Source: Candidatus Aminicenantes bacterium UBA4820 (GTDB taxonomy: Bacteria; Acidobacteriota; UBA4820). Taken from it: a stretch of DNA of 35,589 nucleotides. Every line of letters starts with the position of its first letter. Positions within the stretch are counted from its first letter, which is position 1. The notes under the pieces were generated by a model. That model had not been told where the DNA came from. It saw only the letters and a program-made list of their open reading frames with translations, and did not search any database. Positions 23,558-31,624 of the stretch are shown one piece after another. The translations under genes and the position numbers were made by a program. The stretch lies in contig DHFQ01000162.1 of the NCBI GenBank assembly GCA_002402325.1, positions 1 through 35,589 on the forward strand. The letters run 5' to 3'.

Positions 23558-24286
23558 TTATCCTGCCAAAATCCCATCTATCCTTGGCACATTTAATAAA
23601 GATACATCGTTTATGTTCCCTTTAGATGGTGCTTTAGCAGGAGCACTTTTTCCACCTTTTGTGGGAGTAGCACCTTGCGCCTCCGTTGTCTGTTTCTGCG
23701 CTCCCCCCGGTGTGAAGTTAAAGGTCATAGAAAAATTGTAAATGTCATTTTCTTGCGACTCCTGCTTAATTCCTCCCATACCCTTCTCTGCACCAACAAA
23801 ATCAGGGATGGCAACCGCATTATCATAGAATGTTGAAATTGTTTTCAACCCTCTAGCTTTGCCTTCAATTTTCAAACCATCCTTTACTGAACCTATACTT
23901 GTGTACCAAACCCCTTCTGGAAGAACATCCATAAGTTTATTCATTAGCAGTACGGGAACGGGTTGATTTTTCTTTAACTCTTGAATCTTGTCGAGTTTTG
24001 CCTGAAATTCCGTCTTTTTCTTGTTCAACTCTTCCACTCTCTTTTTGGCTTCTTCATACTTCTTTAATTCAGCTTGCTGTTGTTTAATTTTTCTTTCAAG
24101 TTGACTATTCTCAAAGTAGTACCACCCAAAGAGCCCTAAAGAAACGACTGCGAAGACAATAATGATAGAAAGAAGCCCAGCCATTGGAACAGGTCCTCCT
24201 TCACCGGTGGCAACAGGTGCCCCTGAAACAACAGCGCCCTTTGTCTTTTTTGCTTTTTCGCCCGCAAGTAAGTTTATTTTAATCAT
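23558..24286 (-). CDS. pilN: Type IV pilus alignment protein PilN
   Basis: PilN binds PilM through its cytoplasmic N-terminus, here MIKINLLAGEK, matching the INLLP-type PilM-binding motif. A Gly/Ala/Pro-rich stretch (about 15-35) separates this from the single membrane helix (about 37-57). A coiled coil (about 60-105) and a ferredoxin-like domain (110-195, LPEGVWYTSIGSVKDGLKIEGKA in two strands) follow. The 242 residues exceed the usual length of about 190. The extra part is a low-complexity C-terminal tail (about 195-242, rich in Gly, Ala, Lys, Thr and Pro) of unknown purpose. The gene starts directly after the pilM stop (TAA then ATG). Confidence 0.95.
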   Translation of the reverse strand: MIKINLLAGEKAKKTKGAVVSGAPVATGEGGPVPMAGLLSIIIVFAVVSLGLFGWYYFENSQLERKIKQQQAELKKYEEAKKRVEELNKKKTEFQAKLDKIQELKKNQPVPVLLMNKLMDVLPEGVWYTSIGSVKDGLKIEGKARGLKTISTFYDNAVAIPDFVGAEKGMGGIKQESQENDIYNFSMTFNFTPGGAQKQTTEAQGATPTKGGKSAPAKAPSKGNINDVSLLNVPRIDGILAG

Positions 24287-25345
24287 TTATTCCCCCACTT
24301 TCCGAAGCGCAAGGCCCACCGAAACCGCAAACATCGGTGCAAGTGCATTTACTGTATCAACAGAAAAGTTGCTTTCCGACACATCAATATTTTGGAATGG
24401 ATTCATAACTTCTACTGAAACCCCGAACTGTTGTGCAAGGAATCTGTCGAGGTTTGGAACTTTAGAGCCTCCTCCGGATAATACAATCTTCTGAACAGCG
24501 CCCTCATTTGTCGTAAGTTTAAAGAAATCAAGCGTTTTCTTAAGTTCTATGCCAAATTCTTGATTCATCTGATTTATTATAGGAATAACCTGCTCCATTT
24601 TTATTCCGCTATCTTCTTTCCCCTCTTTTGCCGCTTCAGCCTGTTCAAAATTAAGGGTTAGTTCTCTCTGTATTCCTTCAGTAAAATTGTCTCCCCCCCA
24701 CTGCAAATCTCTCCAGAAAAGAGGAACCGTTCCCTTTACCATACAAACATTTGTGGTGCTGGCTCCAATATTTACAAGGGCTGTTATTTCCGATGCGTTT
24801 GTAGGATAGTTAATCTCATAGGCATTTTGAACGCAAAACGAGTCAATATCAACCGCAAAAGTGTTTAAGCCTGCCTGTGCAAGAATTGATGTATATTCGT
24901 TAACAAGGTCTCTTTTTGCAGCAACAAGCAGGACTTTTAAATTCCCCGTTGTTGGATCCTGCTCAAGGATCTCGTGGTCAAGCCTCACTTCCTCAATATC
25001 AAATGGGATGTATTGTCCCGCTTCCCATCTTATAGCCTCGTTTAGTTCCGCATCTGACATAGCTGTCATATTGATTTTCTGAATAATAACCGAGGCTCCA
25101 TCTACCGAGGTAGCGACATTCTGCTCCTTTAAATTACTTTCTTGTATCAATTCTTGAATTGCAAAAATTACAGCACTTGCATCCATTATTGTTCCGCCGA
25201 CTATGGCTTCTCGAGGAAGAGGTTTTATCCCAAAATTCAAAAGTTCAAAACCTTTCCCTTTTCCCCTTTCCCTCAGACTAACCATTTTGATTGAAGAAGA
25301 ACCAATGTCAAGCCCGACTAAATTTTTCTTCTTTCCAAGTATCAC
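24287..25345 (-). CDS. pilM: Type IV pilus cytoplasmic actin-like ATPase PilM
   Basis: PilM is the cytoplasmic member of the alignment complex and binds the PilN N-terminus. The GTG at 25345 is preferred. It has a good AAGGGAGAT ribosome site 5 nt upstream, gives 352 residues beginning MILGKKKNLVGLDIGSSSIK (typical for PilM), and lies downstream of the predicted promoter. An ATG at 25417 would sit between the -35 and -10 elements and add 24 atypical residues. Actin-fold landmarks are the phosphate-1 loop VGLDIGSSSIKMV, IRWEAGQYIPFDIEEVRLDH (helix and strand), ALVNIGASTTNVCMV and the adenosine motif KIVLSGGGSKVPNLDRFL. It is the first gene of the pilus operon. Confidence 0.95.
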   Translation of the reverse strand: MILGKKKNLVGLDIGSSSIKMVSLRERGKGKGFELLNFGIKPLPREAIVGGTIMDASAVIFAIQELIQESNLKEQNVATSVDGASVIIQKINMTAMSDAELNEAIRWEAGQYIPFDIEEVRLDHEILEQDPTTGNLKVLLVAAKRDLVNEYTSILAQAGLNTFAVDIDSFCVQNAYEINYPTNASEITALVNIGASTTNVCMVKGTVPLFWRDLQWGGDNFTEGIQRELTLNFEQAEAAKEGKEDSGIKMEQVIPIINQMNQEFGIELKKTLDFFKLTTNEGAVQKIVLSGGGSKVPNLDRFLAQQFGVSVEVMNPFQNIDVSESNFSVDTVNALAPMFAVSVGLALRKVGE

Positions 25346-25405
25346 GGCTATCTCCCTTATCTCAAAAAAGTTCTGAAATCCCAAAAAAATCTCATCCAGA
25401 GGTTT

Positions 25406-25434
25406 AGCATATAACACTTAAGTCCATTTGTCAA
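25406..25434 (-). promoter_or_regulatory. Sigma70-type promoter of the pilMNOPQ-efp operon
   Basis: On the minus strand TTGACA (25434-25429) and TATGCT (25411-25406) are spaced by exactly 17 nt. The start point would be near 25399, giving a leader of about 54 nt before the pilM GTG. The nine genes down to efp have gaps of 15 nt or less, so this is probably their main promoter. Confidence 0.7.
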
Positions 25435-25501
25435 GAGCATTTTTTTAATTTTCCAAAATCCTCCTTTCCTTAAGAGATTATTTTCTACCTAAATTTGCCT
25501 C

Positions 25502-25530
25502 TTGTCAATAGGGTAACTTAATGATACCTT
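25502..25530 (+). promoter_or_regulatory. Probable promoter of dnaB
   Basis: TTGTCA (25502-25507) is 17 nt from a weak -10 TACCTT (25525-25530), which carries a TGn extension (TG at 25522-25523). It is divergent from the pilus promoter, about 70 nt away. The start point would fall near 25537, at the edge of the palindromic element before the ribosome site. Confidence 0.4.
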
Positions 25531-25534
25531 ATTA

Positions 25535-25553
25535 GGGGGCGGAAATTTCCCCC
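25535..25553 (+). promoter_or_regulatory. G/C-flanked palindrome in the dnaB leader
   Basis: A run of five G (25535-25539) and a run of five C (25549-25553) flank the perfect 10-bp palindrome GGAAATTTCC (25541-25550, sharing two C). The element ends immediately before the AGGAG ribosome site (25554-25558). It could be an operator or an RNA hairpin. It is GC-rich compared with its surroundings. Function is not known. Confidence 0.4.
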
Positions 25554-25563
25554 AGGAGTTGAT

Positions 25564-26997
25564 ATGGTAAAGCAGAGAACTAAGATTGATGTTAATTTTG
25601 AATCTATTGACAAACTTGTTTCAAAAGAAGGTTTGCCTCACAATCTTGATGCTGAAAAAAGCATTTTAGGATCTGTAATCCTTAACAACGAACTTCTTCC
25701 ATCGGTTTTAGAGAAACTTGATATGGAGGATTTTATATCCCCCGCCAACAAAAAAATATTCAATGCGATGAAAGAGTTGTATTTGAGCGGAACTGTAATT
25801 GACATAATCACTCTTAGAGAGAAAATTGAAAGTTCAAAGGGTGGAATTGGCGGAATTGGTGGAACAGAATATCTCTCAAATTTACTTGAAGGAATGCCTA
25901 TTTTGTCAAATATTGACCACTATATAAACCTTTTAAAAGAAAAAACCATTTTAAGGAAATTGATAATAAAATCTTACGAAATTATTAGTTCGGTCTATTC
26001 AAAAGAGGAGGAGAATAGCGGGGATCCATCTGCAATATTAAACTCTGCTGAGAAAACAATTCTTGAAGTTGGTCAGGAAACGATGAAATCACCACCTCAG
26101 AGTCTTTCCTCATTTTCAACAGATGTTATGACGACAATAAACTCCCTTGTGAGGAGAGGCGAGCATGTAACAGGAGTCCCTACCGGGTTCCCAAAGCTGG
26201 ATGAGTTGACAAGCGGCTTTCAGAAAAAGGACCTTATACTCCTTGCCGCAAGGCCTTCCGTTGGAAAAACCGCCTTTGCTTTAAGCCTTGCTCTAAATGC
26301 AGCAAAAAAGGGAAAATATGGCGTCGTCTTTTTCTCCCTTGAAATGAGCAAAGAGCAACTCTTTTTCAGAATGTTAAGTCAGGAGACTTTCGTAGAACTT
26401 TCAAGAATCAGAAGCGGTTATCTTTCAAAAGAAAACACAGCCAAAATTACGAGAAAATTGGATGATCTTTCTCGTTTCCCTATTTATGTTGATGATAATC
26501 CATCAGTTACAATCCTTGAGATAGGAGCAAAAACAAGAAGACTAAAAACCCAAACCAATATTGACCTTGTAATTATTGACTATTTGCAGTTAATGACATC
26601 TAAAGGACTTGAAGGAGATGATAAAAGAAGATTTGAAAACAGAAATCAGGAAGTTGCAGCAATTTCAAGGGCGCTCAAAATATTGGCAAAGGATCTTGAA
26701 CTTCCCGTAGTTGCGCTATCCCAACTTTCAAGAGCCCCTGAGAAAAGAGGTGATTCAACCGAACCAGTGCTTTCTGATTTAAGAGATTCTGGTTCTTTGG
26801 AGCAGGATGCAGATCTGGTTCTTTTCCTCCATAGGCCTTATATGTCAGATAGAAAGAAAAAGGAGTGGACGATAGATGAAAAAGCAAAGGCAACCCTCAT
26901 CATTGCAAAACAAAGGAATGGACCAACGGGCGAACTCCCCCTTGTATTCAATGAATCTTTCACAAAATTCACCCCTTTTGCCCCTTCAACGGAATGA
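25564..26997 (+). CDS. dnaB: Replicative DNA helicase DnaB
   Basis: This hexameric helicase unwinds DNA ahead of the replication fork. The 477-residue length is normal and no intein interrupts it. The N-terminal domain (about 22-125) begins LPHNLDAEKSILGSVIL. The RecA-like C-terminal domain has VPTGFPKLDELTSGF (205-219), Walker A ARPSVGKTAF (229-238), FFSLEMSKEQL (256-266), Walker B DLVIIDYLQLM (334-344) and the SDLRDSGSLEQDAD motif (404-417) with the arginine typical of DnaB. The start has AGGAG 5 nt upstream. The 3' end overlaps the next gene, alr, by about 47 nt. Confidence 0.98.
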   Translation: MVKQRTKIDVNFESIDKLVSKEGLPHNLDAEKSILGSVILNNELLPSVLEKLDMEDFISPANKKIFNAMKELYLSGTVIDIITLREKIESSKGGIGGIGGTEYLSNLLEGMPILSNIDHYINLLKEKTILRKLIIKSYEIISSVYSKEEENSGDPSAILNSAEKTILEVGQETMKSPPQSLSSFSTDVMTTINSLVRRGEHVTGVPTGFPKLDELTSGFQKKDLILLAARPSVGKTAFALSLALNAAKKGKYGVVFFSLEMSKEQLFFRMLSQETFVELSRIRSGYLSKENTAKITRKLDDLSRFPIYVDDNPSVTILEIGAKTRRLKTQTNIDLVIIDYLQLMTSKGLEGDDKRRFENRNQEVAAISRALKILAKDLELPVVALSQLSRAPEKRGDSTEPVLSDLRDSGSLEQDADLVLFLHRPYMSDRKKKEWTIDEKAKATLIIAKQRNGPTGELPLVFNESFTKFTPFAPSTE

Positions 26998-28117
26998 CCT
27001 TAATAATTTAAGACCGACAAAACTTTTCGTCGATTTAAGAACGGTTGTAAGGAATGTCAAATCAATAAAAAAAGAATGTAATGGAAGTTCATTGCTTGCT
27101 GTTGTTAAGGCCGATTGTTATGGTCTTGGGGCAGTTAAAATTTCTAAGGTTTTGTTAAAGGAGAAGCTCGTCTCAATTTTTGGGGTTGCAACTCTGTCAG
27201 AGGGCATTGAATTAAGAGAAAATGGTATAAAAGAACAAATCCTGATTCTGGGTGCTCTCTCTGATGGCGAATTTGAGATTGCCCTGAAATACGATATAAC
27301 TCCAACAATCTACTCGTTTTCTTCTCTAAAAAAAATAATAGAAATAGGCCAAAAAATTAAAAGGCAAATCAATGTCCATTTAAAACTTGATAGCGGTATG
27401 GGAAGATTGGGGTTTAGAAAAGAGGAATTGATAAAAACTTTGAAAGAGTTATCTTGCTCAAAATTCATTTTTATTGAAGGAGTTTTTTCCAACCTGGCAT
27501 CAGCCGATGATCTCAATTCAGACCAAACCGATAGGCAGTATAAGAAATTTTTAGAATTGGTAAATTTAATTGAAAAAGCGGGCATTAATCCAAAATTCCT
27601 TCATCTTGCAAACTCCTCAGGTGCAATATTTTATCCTTCAACAAGATTCAATCTAATAAGGCCTGGAATTGCGATGTACGGTTTTTTTCCCGATGATCAT
27701 CTTGAATTTAACGGTCTAAAAAAGGCGGTAAGATTTGAAACAACAATTGTTCAGGTCAAAAATATGCCAGAAAATTCTGAAATAGGATATGGCGCTACAT
27801 ACAGGACCAAAAAAAATGAAAAGGTTGCCATTTTACCAATTGGATATGGTGATGGGCTCCCAAGAATTTTAGGAAGCGAAGGTGGTTTTGTCCTTATAAA
27901 TGAAAAAAAAGCACCTTTTATCGGAAGAATAAGTATGGATTTGTCCGCTGTTTCGCTCAAAGGAATAGAAGCAAAAGAAGGAGATAAAGTTATTTTGTGG
28001 GGAAAGGAAGGTGAATTTGAACTTTCCCCCTACGATTGGGCAAAATGGGCAAAAACAATTCCCTACGAAATTTTGACCGGGATAAGTAAAAGGGTTCCCA
28101 AAATTTACTTAGAATAA
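26951..28117 (+). CDS. alr: Alanine racemase
   Basis: This PLP enzyme makes D-alanine for peptidoglycan. I chose the ATG at 26951 (388 residues). It overlaps dnaB by 47 nt and has no clear Shine-Dalgarno, so the exact start is uncertain, but the conserved fold begins only at LRPTKLFVDLRTVVRNV. The PLP lysine is in AVVKADCYGLGA (Lys53 in this numbering). Other landmarks are LKLDSGMGRLGF, LANSSGA, FNLIRPGIAMYG, the catalytic Tyr region EIGYGATYRT, PIGYGDG and ISMDLSAV. The TIM-barrel domain is followed by a C-terminal beta domain ending TGISKRVPKIYLE. tamB starts immediately after its stop (TAA then ATG). Confidence 0.95.
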   Translation: MNLSQNSPLLPLQRNDLNNLRPTKLFVDLRTVVRNVKSIKKECNGSSLLAVVKADCYGLGAVKISKVLLKEKLVSIFGVATLSEGIELRENGIKEQILILGALSDGEFEIALKYDITPTIYSFSSLKKIIEIGQKIKRQINVHLKLDSGMGRLGFRKEELIKTLKELSCSKFIFIEGVFSNLASADDLNSDQTDRQYKKFLELVNLIEKAGINPKFLHLANSSGAIFYPSTRFNLIRPGIAMYGFFPDDHLEFNGLKKAVRFETTIVQVKNMPENSEIGYGATYRTKKNEKVAILPIGYGDGLPRILGSEGGFVLINEKKAPFIGRISMDLSAVSLKGIEAKEGDKVILWGKEGEFELSPYDWAKWAKTIPYEILTGISKRVPKIYLE

Positions 28118-31100
28118 ATGAAAAAAAAATACCTTATTATTCCAATATTGGTGATAATCGCTCTTTTCGGAATATTAAGGTTCATTGCTTCTATGGGCTA
28201 TCTTGAGAAGTTGGGGGTAAATTATATCTCAAAAACTCTTAGAAAAAATGGAATAACTTTCTTTTTTAAATCAGCAGAAGGAAACATCAAAGAGGGATTG
28301 ATTCTTAAAGGAGTTTCAATCAGAGGAGATGGATTTGATTTTGAAATAGATAAAATCTTTTTGAAGGGAAGAAGAACACCAATTTTCTTTGGAACATTTG
28401 CAATCAAGGAATTGAAAATAGAGAATGTCAAAGGAAATTACAAAGGTAATGGAGTGAATCCTCAAGGTGGTTTTAAAATTCCAATCTGGCTTAACATTTT
28501 TGCTAAAAATATTTTAATCACAGTTGATAGGATTGATGTTGAAGGGAAAAGGAGTTTCTTTCTTGAAAAGTGTGAAATTACAACAAAATTGCGACTCGTA
28601 TTTGAAGATATTACTCTCAATGATTTCCATCTAAAAGTTGCTAAAACCTCATTTAATAAACCACTTTTATTCAATGGAAAATTAAAATTTGATGGTTTGA
28701 AAAAAATTTCGCTTGATGGACAATTGACTTTCGGCGAAAGCGAAGGACAATTTTTAACTAAATTTGATTTGAGAAAAAAACCGAATTACATAGAAATAGA
28801 TGTTAAAAATTTTAAAACTTATCTTGATGATTTTAATTTTTTCTACAATTTCCCCCCGCTTAAACTTACAGCAAATATGAATTTTATTTTAGAAGGTAAT
28901 TCATTTAAATTAAAAGGTGATTTTGACCAGAAGGAGTATGGTAATTTTGAATTAGAAATATCGGGGAAAATAGATACAAAATTTGTTAAAGGTAAGATTT
29001 TTCTAATCTCAAAACCTCTTTATTATTCAATTGGCGTAAAGGATATAAAAAATGATAAATTGCAATTAAAATTGACTTTAAAGGGCGATTACGAATATTC
29101 TTTTGAAACAAAAAGTTTAAAATCAAATTGCATTGGAGATTTCAAAGAAAGCTCAGTATTGGGAATGGAAGTTTCATCGGGTAAAGGGGAAATTTCTATT
29201 GAAGGGAACATCTTGAATATTTTTTCAACTTTTGTCTCAAGAGAGGCAGGAAAAGGAGAGATTGAAATTGATTACAATTTTCTTGACTCCTCCACAAAGA
29301 TAAAATTCAGGACGGTTTCAATTTATCCCTCAAAAGTTCTTTCTGTTTTGGGAATTGAAATTCCGTTTCCTGCACCTTTGAAGTTTTCTCAAAATCGTTT
29401 TGACATTCCACTTGCCGAGTTGATATTTGCTAAAGAAAAAACTGAAGTTACACTTGAGGCAAGGGATGAGGAGTTAAGTCCATACTATGTTGATATAAAC
29501 TTTAATAATTTATTGCTTAATAAAATAAATCTTCAGGTGGATAAAATAAATCCATCTTTCTGGGGTGTCAATGAGCCTTTCAAGTTTAGTGGAAATCTTC
29601 TTTTTGACTTTACAAAAGATTACCTTACGATCGATGTTTCTAAAGGCTTTTTCCACTTTGAAAAATTTGCGATCGGAGAGATAGAGACAAGATTTAAGAT
29701 ATTAAACGGTAATTCTCTTGTTATTCCAGAAACAAAGGTGCCTTTTCCTTTCGGTGAGTTAGACATTGAAGGAATGGTTGGTTCAGACGGAAATTTTTCA
29801 GGAAAAGGAAATGTCCACCAGTTTGATATTTCAAAACTTCTTAAAAATGGTATGGAAGGAAATTTCACAGGAAAATTTAATGTTAAAGGAAACTTTTCAA
29901 AAATTGAAATTGAAGGAAAGTTAAATTCTGAAGTTTTAAAAAATAGTGATGTCAAATTAGAAGATTTCTCAATAGAAGGGGATATCTCTCTTTGTAATAA
30001 AGAGTACTTTTGTGATCTTTTTATAAATTCTAAAAATGGGGTTTTACTCCAAAAGCCTTATGAAAACTTCAATTTAAAAATTTCAAAAAACCAAAAAGAA
30101 AATCAATTTGAAACTTCTCTCAATTTTAAAGACCTTTTAAACTTTTATGCGAAGGGAAGTTTCGATTCTGAATTGAAAAATGTTGTCCTAAATTTCAGCA
30201 AGATAGACTTTCCCAAAAAATCTCTGTATCTTGATAACATCGCTGAAATCTCATTTCAAGAAAAGTTGATCTCAATAAAAAATTTCAAACTTTTAAGTGG
30301 CTCCTCTTCTATTTTTGCGGAAGGTAGTTACGACAGAGAGAAAAAAAGTTTGACTGGAAAACTTCAGATAAATGACCTTCCGATTGCTCTTTTGCCAATA
30401 AAGGGATATTTTTCATCTCTAAAAGGCAGGATAGACGCCGATATAACATTCGGAGGAACGGTTAAAAACCCTGACCTTAAGGGCGAATTTTCTTTAAGAA
30501 ATATAACCTTGCCGCTTGAAAGCAGCGATTTAAAGATTATTGGACTTATTAAATGCGATCTTGACGGGGATAAAATAAAATTAAGTAATGTCTATTTGAC
30601 TACAAATGAAGAGGGAGAGTTAAAAGTTGACGGTTACTTAAAAATTAGCAATTTTATTCCTTACGATTATGATGTAACCTTAACGGCTCAAGATTTCCCC
30701 ATTATTTATAAAAATTTACTTTCAGTTGTCAGTGATATAAACTTATCTTTAAAAGGCGATGAGAAAATAATTGGATTAAACGGAAATGTCCGTATCTTGA
30801 AGGGGAGAATACAACCATCATCTAAATCAATAAGTGATTTACCAGAATCAATTGTCTTTTTAAATAGCACCACTTCACAAAAGAAAAGTAATTTTACAAA
30901 AGATATTTTGCAAAAGTTGAGGGGAGCAATAAAAGTTAGCGCTAAAAAGAAATTGTGGATTGTAAGAAAGGATCTCATAGCAGAGATACAGGGAGAAACA
31001 ATTCTAAAGTTCACCAAAAAGGGATTTTTCCCTGAAGGGAAATTGTCTGTTAATGAAGGAAGATTTTTGGTTTCAGGAAGTAAGTTTGATTTGACTGATT

Positions 31101-31624
31101 CCTCGGTCTATTTTTCAGAAGGAGATAATTTAGAACCCTACCTTGATATAAAAGGGACAAAAGATGTTGGTTCATATAATATCAATGTAAGGCTACAGGG
31201 ACCTTTTGATAACCCAACTTTAAGTTTCTCTTCTATTCCTCCTCTTGAGGAAGGAGATATTTTATCTTTAATTTTATTTGGCAGACCTTCTCAAAATTTA
31301 AGTCCTGAAGAGAGTGAAAAGTGGGGAAGCACTGCGGCGACTCTTGCCTTAAGTTATGAAGCCACTCCCCTTTTTAAATCTGTTTCAAAAAGGGTAAAGA
31401 TTGATACTCTCTCTGTTTCAACCTCAAGAAGTGGAGACCCTCAATTGACCTTCAGTAAGTATTTGAATGATAGATTGGTGGTTGAATACGAACAAACTTT
31501 CGGTTCACTTCCAGAGAGTGAAATAAACCTTCGTTATAGAATTAACAAACACTTCAGCGTTGAGACGAACTCTTCAACCGCAGGTAAAAGCGGGGCAGAT
31601 GTTACATGGGAACAAAGATACTAA
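28118..31624 (+). CDS. tamB: TamB-like translocation and assembly module protein (AsmA/DUF490 superfamily)
   Basis: This very large protein (1168 residues) has an N-terminal signal anchor (about 4-25, YLIIPILVIIALFGILRFIA) and a long series of short beta strands. That pattern is typical of AsmA-like proteins, which form a hydrophobic groove spanning the periplasm. The last about 300 residues match the TamB/DUF490 C-terminal domain: a FLVSGSKFDL strand, SYNINVRLQGPFDNPTLSF, IPPLEEGDILSLILFG, and the closing VVEYEQTFG and INLRYRINKHFSVE. TamB works with TamA in outer-membrane protein insertion and has been implicated in phospholipid transport. The gene follows alr without a gap and its 3' end overlaps tamA by 19 nt. 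This linkage supports the family call. Confidence 0.9.
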   Translation: MKKKYLIIPILVIIALFGILRFIASMGYLEKLGVNYISKTLRKNGITFFFKSAEGNIKEGLILKGVSIRGDGFDFEIDKIFLKGRRTPIFFGTFAIKELKIENVKGNYKGNGVNPQGGFKIPIWLNIFAKNILITVDRIDVEGKRSFFLEKCEITTKLRLVFEDITLNDFHLKVAKTSFNKPLLFNGKLKFDGLKKISLDGQLTFGESEGQFLTKFDLRKKPNYIEIDVKNFKTYLDDFNFFYNFPPLKLTANMNFILEGNSFKLKGDFDQKEYGNFELEISGKIDTKFVKGKIFLISKPLYYSIGVKDIKNDKLQLKLTLKGDYEYSFETKSLKSNCIGDFKESSVLGMEVSSGKGEISIEGNILNIFSTFVSREAGKGEIEIDYNFLDSSTKIKFRTVSIYPSKVLSVLGIEIPFPAPLKFSQNRFDIPLAELIFAKEKTEVTLEARDEELSPYYVDINFNNLLLNKINLQVDKINPSFWGVNEPFKFSGNLLFDFTKDYLTIDVSKGFFHFEKFAIGEIETRFKILNGNSLVIPETKVPFPFGELDIEGMVGSDGNFSGKGNVHQFDISKLLKNGMEGNFTGKFNVKGNFSKIEIEGKLNSEVLKNSDVKLEDFSIEGDISLCNKEYFCDLFINSKNGVLLQKPYENFNLKISKNQKENQFETSLNFKDLLNFYAKGSFDSELKNVVLNFSKIDFPKKSLYLDNIAEISFQEKLISIKNFKLLSGSSSIFAEGSYDREKKSLTGKLQINDLPIALLPIKGYFSSLKGRIDADITFGGTVKNPDLKGEFSLRNITLPLESSDLKIIGLIKCDLDGDKIKLSNVYLTTNEEGELKVDGYLKISNFIPYDYDVTLTAQDFPIIYKNLLSVVSDINLSLKGDEKIIGLNGNVRILKGRIQPSSKSISDLPESIVFLNSTTSQKKSNFTKDILQKLRGAIKVSAKKKLWIVRKDLIAEIQGETILKFTKKGFFPEGKLSVNEGRFLVSGSKFDLTDSSVYFSEGDNLEPYLDIKGTKDVGSYNINVRLQGPFDNPTLSFSSIPPLEEGDILSLILFGRPSQNLSPEESEKWGSTAATLALSYEATPLFKSVSKRVKIDTLSVSTSRSGDPQLTFSKYLNDRLVVEYEQTFGSLPESEINLRYRINKHFSVETNSSTAGKSGADVTWEQRY

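Noticed and set aside
25346..25417. Longer pilM starting with ATG at 25417
   Set aside because: The ATG would lie between the -35 and -10 of the pilus promoter. The GTG at 25345 has a good ribosome site and gives the usual PilM N-terminus.
29620..29955. Minus-strand 111-codon open frame inside tamB
   Set aside because: Shadow of the beta-strand-rich TamB frame, with no start signal.
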